Source of the DNA: Shewanella hanedai
Lineage (GTDB): Bacteria; Pseudomonadota; Gammaproteobacteria; Enterobacterales; Shewanellaceae
Direction of reading: 5' to 3'
DNA length: 64,000 nucleotides
NCBI RefSeq assembly: GCF_007197645.1
Contig: NZ_VKGK01000023.1
Location: 44,966-108,965 of the forward strand
A model generated the notes under the pieces. The model was not told the origin of the DNA and did no database searches. It saw only the letters and a list, made by a program, of their open reading frames with translations. Made by a program: the position numbers and the translations under genes. Positions within the stretch are counted from its first letter, which is position 1; each line of letters begins with the position of its first letter. Positions 59,786 to 64,000 of the stretch are shown here, in pieces.

Positions 59786-62700
59786 GTGAAAACTAAACTA
59801 TCAATCGCAATTGCGGCAGCACTGGTTTCTAGTGCTGCAATGGCAAGCACCAGCTATACATCGAACCCATACAGTCCAGAAATCACCTCTGCCGCAAGCT
59901 ATAAGAAAGCTGAGTCAGTAATTAACCATGCAGCTCCTCAGAGATTTATCGTTGAACTAGAGTCTCCATCGCTGTCTAAATATAGTGGAGGAATTTCAAA
60001 GCTATCGGCTACTTCTCCGGTTAAAAAAGGCCAGAAAATTAACGTTCAATCTAGCGCTGCTAAAACTTACTCTAGTCATTTAGCTCAAGAGCAGAGTAAG
60101 TTTGTAACTGCGCTTTCTAGTGTTTCAGCAAATAGTAAAGTTGAACGCAAATTTCAAACTCTTTTTAATGGTGTGACTATTGTTGGCCAAGGTCTTTCTA
60201 TTGAGCAGTTAATGGCAATCCCTGGGGTAAAGTCCGTTTATCCTGAAACCATGTATGAAATGAGCATGGATGCTTCTCATGAAGTCATTAACAGCAAAGC
60301 TATGTGGGATGCCGTAGCTGGAATGGAAAATGCGGGTAAAGGGATTCGAGTCGCGGTTATTGATGGCGGTATTCGCCCCGAAAACCCAATGTTTTCAGGA
60401 GATGGCTTTGCCGCTCCTGAAGGTGCTATGCCAACAGATGATTATTGTTCAACCGTTGATACCACTTTTTGTAATAATAAATTAATTGTAGCGCGTTGGT
60501 CACAACCAACTTTCCAAGTTTGTCCAGATGAATATATGAGCCCACTGGGTTTCGGCGGGCATGGTACCCATGTTGCTGGTACAGCAGTTGGTAATAAAGT
60601 CAATGCTACTTTTAAAGATATCGATGTAGAGTTATCGGGTGTTGCACCAGCTGCATACCTAATGTCTTATAAAGCTCTATATACCAAAGCAGATTGTTCT
60701 CGCGGTTCAGGTTCGAACATCATGCTAATGGAAGCATTGGAACATGCTGTAAATGATGGTGCAGATGTCATCAATAACTCTTGGGGCGGCGGTGCTGGTG
60801 GCGATCCTGCTAACAGCCCGTATAAGACAATGTTTGAAGCCGCAGAAGCTGCAGGTGTTATAGTTGTTTCAGCCGCAGGTAATGACGGGAATGGCGCCAA
60901 AACTATTGGTTGCCCCGCCTGTATTGAATCAGGCATAACGGTTGCTAACAGCACAACAGGTCGATTCTTTGCTAACTCTTTCAATGCTGGCGAAGACGAT
61001 TTACTAGCAATAGAAGCAAATAACAGTGCGATCACAACAGACATAAGTGCTCCAATTATTGCAGCAACTAATCTTGATGCTGATAATTTTGAAGGTTGTT
61101 CAGCCTTCGCTGCAGATTCTTTCAAAGATGGAATAGCCCTTATTTCACGTGGTGCTTGTAACTTCTCATTAAAAGCTGAAAATGCATTAGCCGCTGGTGC
61201 GAAAGCTATGGTTGTCTACAGCAGCAAAGCTGGCTCTCCAATCAGTATGTTTATGCCTGACGCGACGCTGCCTTCAGTGATGATATCTCAAGCTGATGGC
61301 ACGGCTATTATCGAATCATTAGGTGATGAAGCAACAGCAGGTAAGATATCTGCAGAAGTACAACGAAGAGTATCTAAGTCTCTGGCTGATACGATTAATG
61401 CAGATAGCTCAAGAGGGCCGAATGGTAATGAAAATGTTCTTAAACCTGATTTAGCCGCTCCAGGTACTAATATTTTATCAGCATTTTCACCGGATGACGG
61501 TGGAGAAGACTTTAATATGATTTCAGGTACGAGTATGGCAAGTCCTCATGTTGCAGGTGCTGCAGCAATGATGCGTCAACTTCACCCTGATTGGTCTGCT
61601 AATGATATTAAAACAGCATTAACATCAACAGCAATGATGGAAGGCATTCTTGATGATGATGCAGAAACCCCAGCCTCACCATTTGCAATGGGTGCGGGTC
61701 GTATGGATCTTGATGCAGCTGCTAAAGCTATTTTAACTTTCGATAGACCATCTATTTCTGCAGATTCATGTGTTGGAAAATGTACTTTTACTCGTACTGT
61801 ATACAACAAGAGCGATGAAGCGACTTCTTGGACACTTTCAGCCTCTACTGATAGCGCTGGTATTACCGTTTCTCCCGCTTCTATCGAGTTAGAAGCAGGT
61901 GCATCAGCAGAGCTTAGTATAACTGTCGACTCTACTTTTTCAGAATATGGTTCTTGGATATTTGGAAATGTAATGTTAAAGAGTGATGACGGTAAGCAAG
62001 ATGCTCATCTTCCATTAGCCGTTAAGTCTAAAGAATCTAGTGACGCCTCCTTGCTATCAATAAGCTCAAATGCTACAGATATTGAAGCAAGCGATGCATT
62101 CCCTATTAAGACTACAATTAATAACTCAATTTTTGAGAATACAGTTACTGTTTCAGCATATGCACCTAAAGGGACTTCTTTCACATCAAAAGACGATGTA
62201 ACAGTTTCTCTTAATGGAGCCCAACAAAATGGTTTTAATGTCAACCAAGATCTAGGGCTGATTACTTGGGTAGGTAAATTAGATTTACCTGAAATGAATT
62301 CATCAAAATCAACAGGTACTAACCCAAGTATTTTTGATTTAAACCTTGCATACGTGCCAGCATGCGATGAGGGGTGCGATGAAAAATCATTTAATTTCAA
62401 CACGCTACCAAGCTTCAAGTATAATGGGGCGACTTACAATGGCATAACTATTTCAGATAATGGTATTGTCATTGTTGGTACAGGTTCGGCATCCGGAACT
62501 TGGAATAATAAAGAGCTACCAGACTCAGCAAATCCAGATAATATTTTAGCTCCATTCTGGACTGACTACGATCTAACCGATGGAACAACTGGCGATACTG
62601 GTGGCGGCCAGCTAGGACTTCAAGTTGTTACATCTGGAGATGACTCATGGATTGTTGTTGAATGGAATAAAGCACAGGTATACGCCGATACTTCCGGTAA

Positions 62701-63646
62701 CACTTACACATTTAGTGTTTGGATAAAAACAGGTGAAGAAGAAGATATTTCATTCCATTACCACGACATTCCGAATATGCCTGCGAAAGTAACCATTGGT
62801 GCTGAAAACATTGGTGGTAGTGTCGGAACGACTTATCATCACAATGGCGAAGGTGAATCTGTTACTACAAACGATTTTATCACCCTCCAGAATACTGCAG
62901 CTGGTAGTATCGAAATCGATTACTCTGTTAAAGCAACGACATTTAACCCTGGCCATACTGATTCAGCGACTGTTGAAGAGGAAGCAAGTGTTGAATTCAA
63001 CGTACTTGATAATGATCTTGGAGATCAAAAAGTAGCTCGTTCTAGTGTCACTGGTGATGGTGTTACTGCAAAAGCACAACGCTTGATAGATGTTTCTCCA
63101 GTTGGAAAGTTAGCTAAAGCGACTGTGGTTGATGCTCCATCTAACGGTGAAGTTTCATTGAATGAAGACGGAACAGCTATATACACGCCGAATAAAGATT
63201 TCTTTGGTATGGATAGCTTTACTTACTATTCTGAAGATGAAGATGGCAACAAGAATGGAGTAACTAAAGCAACAATAACTGTTACGAATATAAATGATGC
63301 ACCTACTATCAGCCCATCAGGTATGACAAGTACTGAAGGTTTTGTAGTAACTGCAAAAGCAAACGGAAAAGATATAGAGAATGATCCTTTAACCTACATT
63401 TGGACGCAAACTTCTGGCTCTAGTGTCGTATTCACAAATGGTGGCCCATCAATCTCATTTACAGCACCGGCAGGAACTCACAACCTAACATTCTCTGTTG
63501 TAGCCTCTGACGGAAAGCTATCGAGTGAAGTTGGTTTTGCAACTATCTCAGTGACAGCAAAAGAAGATAAATCTTCTGGTGGAACACTAGGTTGGTTAGC
63601 AATGCTTCTTTTACCATTTGCAGGCCTACGTCGCCGTAAGCGTTAA
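59786..63646 (+). CDS. Secreted subtilisin-like serine protease with GlyGly-CTERM tail
   Basis: 1286 residues from the GTG at 59786, which has AAGGAAG eight bases upstream; a TTG six codons earlier is in frame. Order: signal peptide (ends about 20, SSAAMA), I9-type inhibitor (about 50-150), S8 catalytic domain with Asp193 (VAVIDGGI), His259 (GHGTHVAGT) and Ser583 (GTSMASPHVAG), a PA insert (about 380-500), Fn3-like and cadherin/VCBS-like domains (YTPNKDFFGMDSFTYY), and a C-terminal GGTLGWLAMLLLPFAG plus RRRKR. That tail is a GlyGly-CTERM signal, processed by rhombosortase and linked to type II secretion. It likely digests protein outside the cell. Confidence 0.93.
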   Translation: MKTKLSIAIAAALVSSAAMASTSYTSNPYSPEITSAASYKKAESVINHAAPQRFIVELESPSLSKYSGGISKLSATSPVKKGQKINVQSSAAKTYSSHLAQEQSKFVTALSSVSANSKVERKFQTLFNGVTIVGQGLSIEQLMAIPGVKSVYPETMYEMSMDASHEVINSKAMWDAVAGMENAGKGIRVAVIDGGIRPENPMFSGDGFAAPEGAMPTDDYCSTVDTTFCNNKLIVARWSQPTFQVCPDEYMSPLGFGGHGTHVAGTAVGNKVNATFKDIDVELSGVAPAAYLMSYKALYTKADCSRGSGSNIMLMEALEHAVNDGADVINNSWGGGAGGDPANSPYKTMFEAAEAAGVIVVSAAGNDGNGAKTIGCPACIESGITVANSTTGRFFANSFNAGEDDLLAIEANNSAITTDISAPIIAATNLDADNFEGCSAFAADSFKDGIALISRGACNFSLKAENALAAGAKAMVVYSSKAGSPISMFMPDATLPSVMISQADGTAIIESLGDEATAGKISAEVQRRVSKSLADTINADSSRGPNGNENVLKPDLAAPGTNILSAFSPDDGGEDFNMISGTSMASPHVAGAAAMMRQLHPDWSANDIKTALTSTAMMEGILDDDAETPASPFAMGAGRMDLDAAAKAILTFDRPSISADSCVGKCTFTRTVYNKSDEATSWTLSASTDSAGITVSPASIELEAGASAELSITVDSTFSEYGSWIFGNVMLKSDDGKQDAHLPLAVKSKESSDASLLSISSNATDIEASDAFPIKTTINNSIFENTVTVSAYAPKGTSFTSKDDVTVSLNGAQQNGFNVNQDLGLITWVGKLDLPEMNSSKSTGTNPSIFDLNLAYVPACDEGCDEKSFNFNTLPSFKYNGATYNGITISDNGIVIVGTGSASGTWNNKELPDSANPDNILAPFWTDYDLTDGTTGDTGGGQLGLQVVTSGDDSWIVVEWNKAQVYADTSGNTYTFSVWIKTGEEEDISFHYHDIPNMPAKVTIGAENIGGSVGTTYHHNGEGESVTTNDFITLQNTAAGSIEIDYSVKATTFNPGHTDSATVEEEASVEFNVLDNDLGDQKVARSSVTGDGVTAKAQRLIDVSPVGKLAKATVVDAPSNGEVSLNEDGTAIYTPNKDFFGMDSFTYYSEDEDGNKNGVTKATITVTNINDAPTISPSGMTSTEGFVVTAKANGKDIENDPLTYIWTQTSGSSVVFTNGGPSISFTAPAGTHNLTFSVVASDGKLSSEVGFATISVTAKEDKSSGGTLGWLAMLLLPFAGLRRRKR

Positions 63647-63748
63647 TGTAAGATATTAAACAAGCAATAAATATAAAGGGAGCCTAACGGCTAATGCCGA
63701 TCATTTAGTGATAAATCGATCGGTTGACTGATCTTCTAGATGCTTCAG

Positions 63749-63783
63749 AATCCGAGTCCTACCTCTAGGTCTCGGATTTTTTT
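63749..63783 (+). terminator. Hairpin with T-run just before the transposase ATG
   Basis: AATCCGAG ... CTCGGATT with an inner ACCT/AGGT pair, followed by TTTTT that runs into the ATG. Placed inside the element, it would stop outside transcription from entering the transposase gene. Confidence 0.8.
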
Positions 63784-64000
63784 ATGCAAGTATCTCAAGC
63801 TTTTGACATTATCAACCAACTCAAGCCTCATCAAGTTGAAACCCTCGCAGACTTACTCCCTCTTAAGTTGATAGAAGAGGCGTATTCTTTGACTGAAACT
63901 GTAACGCTTAGAAAACGTAAATTAACATTAGAGTCAATGGCTTGGCTTCTCATTGGAATGGCTATCTATAACGATAAGTCCATGGCTCATATCATTAATA
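63784..64000 (+). CDS. IS4-family transposase, N-terminal part
   Basis: About 72 residues from the ATG at 63784 to the window edge. LADLLPLKLIEEAYSLT followed by LRKRKLTLESMAWLLIGMA is the N-terminal domain found in IS4-group DDE transposases. The catalytic domain is off the edge. No ribosome site is visible because the terminator T-run directly precedes the ATG, so expression may depend on RNA structure. Confidence 0.85.
   Translation, partial: MQVSQAFDIINQLKPHQVETLADLLPLKLIEEAYSLTETVTLRKRKLTLESMAWLLIGMAIYNDKSMAHIIN

Larger units (their letters stand above)
63692..64000 (+). mobile_element. Left end of an IS4-family insertion sequence, cut by window edge
   Basis: The outer sequence TAATGCCGATCATTTAG resembles the known IS4 end (TAATGCCGATCAGTTAAGG). 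An IS4-type transposase start follows. The right end lies outside the window. The host sequence just left of it, GGGAGCCTAACGGC, looks like part of a terminator stem. The expected 11-13 bp target duplication cannot be checked here. Confidence 0.8.

Overview
The window looks like a chromosomal segment of a marine gammaproteobacterium, most likely Shewanella. The support is gene content: an AsnC, RluA, LysS-PrfB and AhpCF set close to enterobacterial orthologues, a TAXI-type TRAP transporter, a LruC-domain surface protein, a subtilase with a GlyGly-CTERM tail, and large families of short dispersed intergenic repeats. The genus is an inference; I could run no database search. I see no tRNA, rRNA or CRISPR array.

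Layout. 1-7.6 kb is housekeeping and metabolism: serine uptake and deamination (sdaC-sdaA, cut by the left edge), the non-canonical NTPase yjjX, a MarR-GNAT fusion, the aldo-keto reductase tas, and a cysteine desulfurase with its sulfur acceptor (csdA-csdE). 7.6-15.8 kb is an accessory, repeat-rich zone. It holds an AT-rich DUF262/HNH (GmrSD-like) restriction-type gene, a secreted LamG protein, two near-identical copies of a 93-residue unknown gene, a methionine aminotransferase-like gene, and at least eleven copies of a hairpin repeat (the last at 17.8 kb) whose stem is kept while the loop varies. 15.8-23 kb has a membrane-anchored CbbX/SpoVK-type AAA+ protein, a TAXI TRAP operon, ppiC, and 1.8 kb of repeats and hairpins without a convincing gene.

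23-31 kb holds a PH-domain protein, the U32-family rRNA hydroxylase rlhA, a nitroreductase that keeps the three lid residues of iodotyrosine deiodinase, a siderophore receptor with a Fur-like box, a GGDEF protein and an SRPBCC protein. 31-40 kb holds a translationally coupled LruC protein and lipoprotein, nagB, a RluE-type pseudouridine synthase, a PQQ-type sugar dehydrogenase, and lysS with prfB, which carries the classical programmed +1 frameshift. 40-53 kb holds a pentapeptide/potassium-channel fusion, chrA, a short GlpD-like oxidase, an OhrR-like regulator, a thioredoxin/CcdA fusion, ahpC-ahpF, a spermidine-synthase-like protein, a DUF3332 lipoprotein, a dienelactone hydrolase-like protein and ldhA.

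53-64 kb holds small membrane proteins and a methyltransferase, then a gene-poor stretch with an unexplained minus-strand terminator and an 88-bp TATTA microsatellite. After these come a small secreted Cys-containing peptide gene next to a CadC-like membrane regulator with a beta-propeller, rluA, asnC, a large secreted subtilase, and the left end of an IS4-family element that seems to have inserted into the subtilase terminator.

The best leads for something undescribed are the duplicated 93-residue gene with its identity mosaic, the loop-variable hairpin repeat family, the regulator/peptide/microsatellite locus at 54.4-58.1 kb, the deiodinase-like nitroreductase, and the membrane-anchored AAA+ protein.
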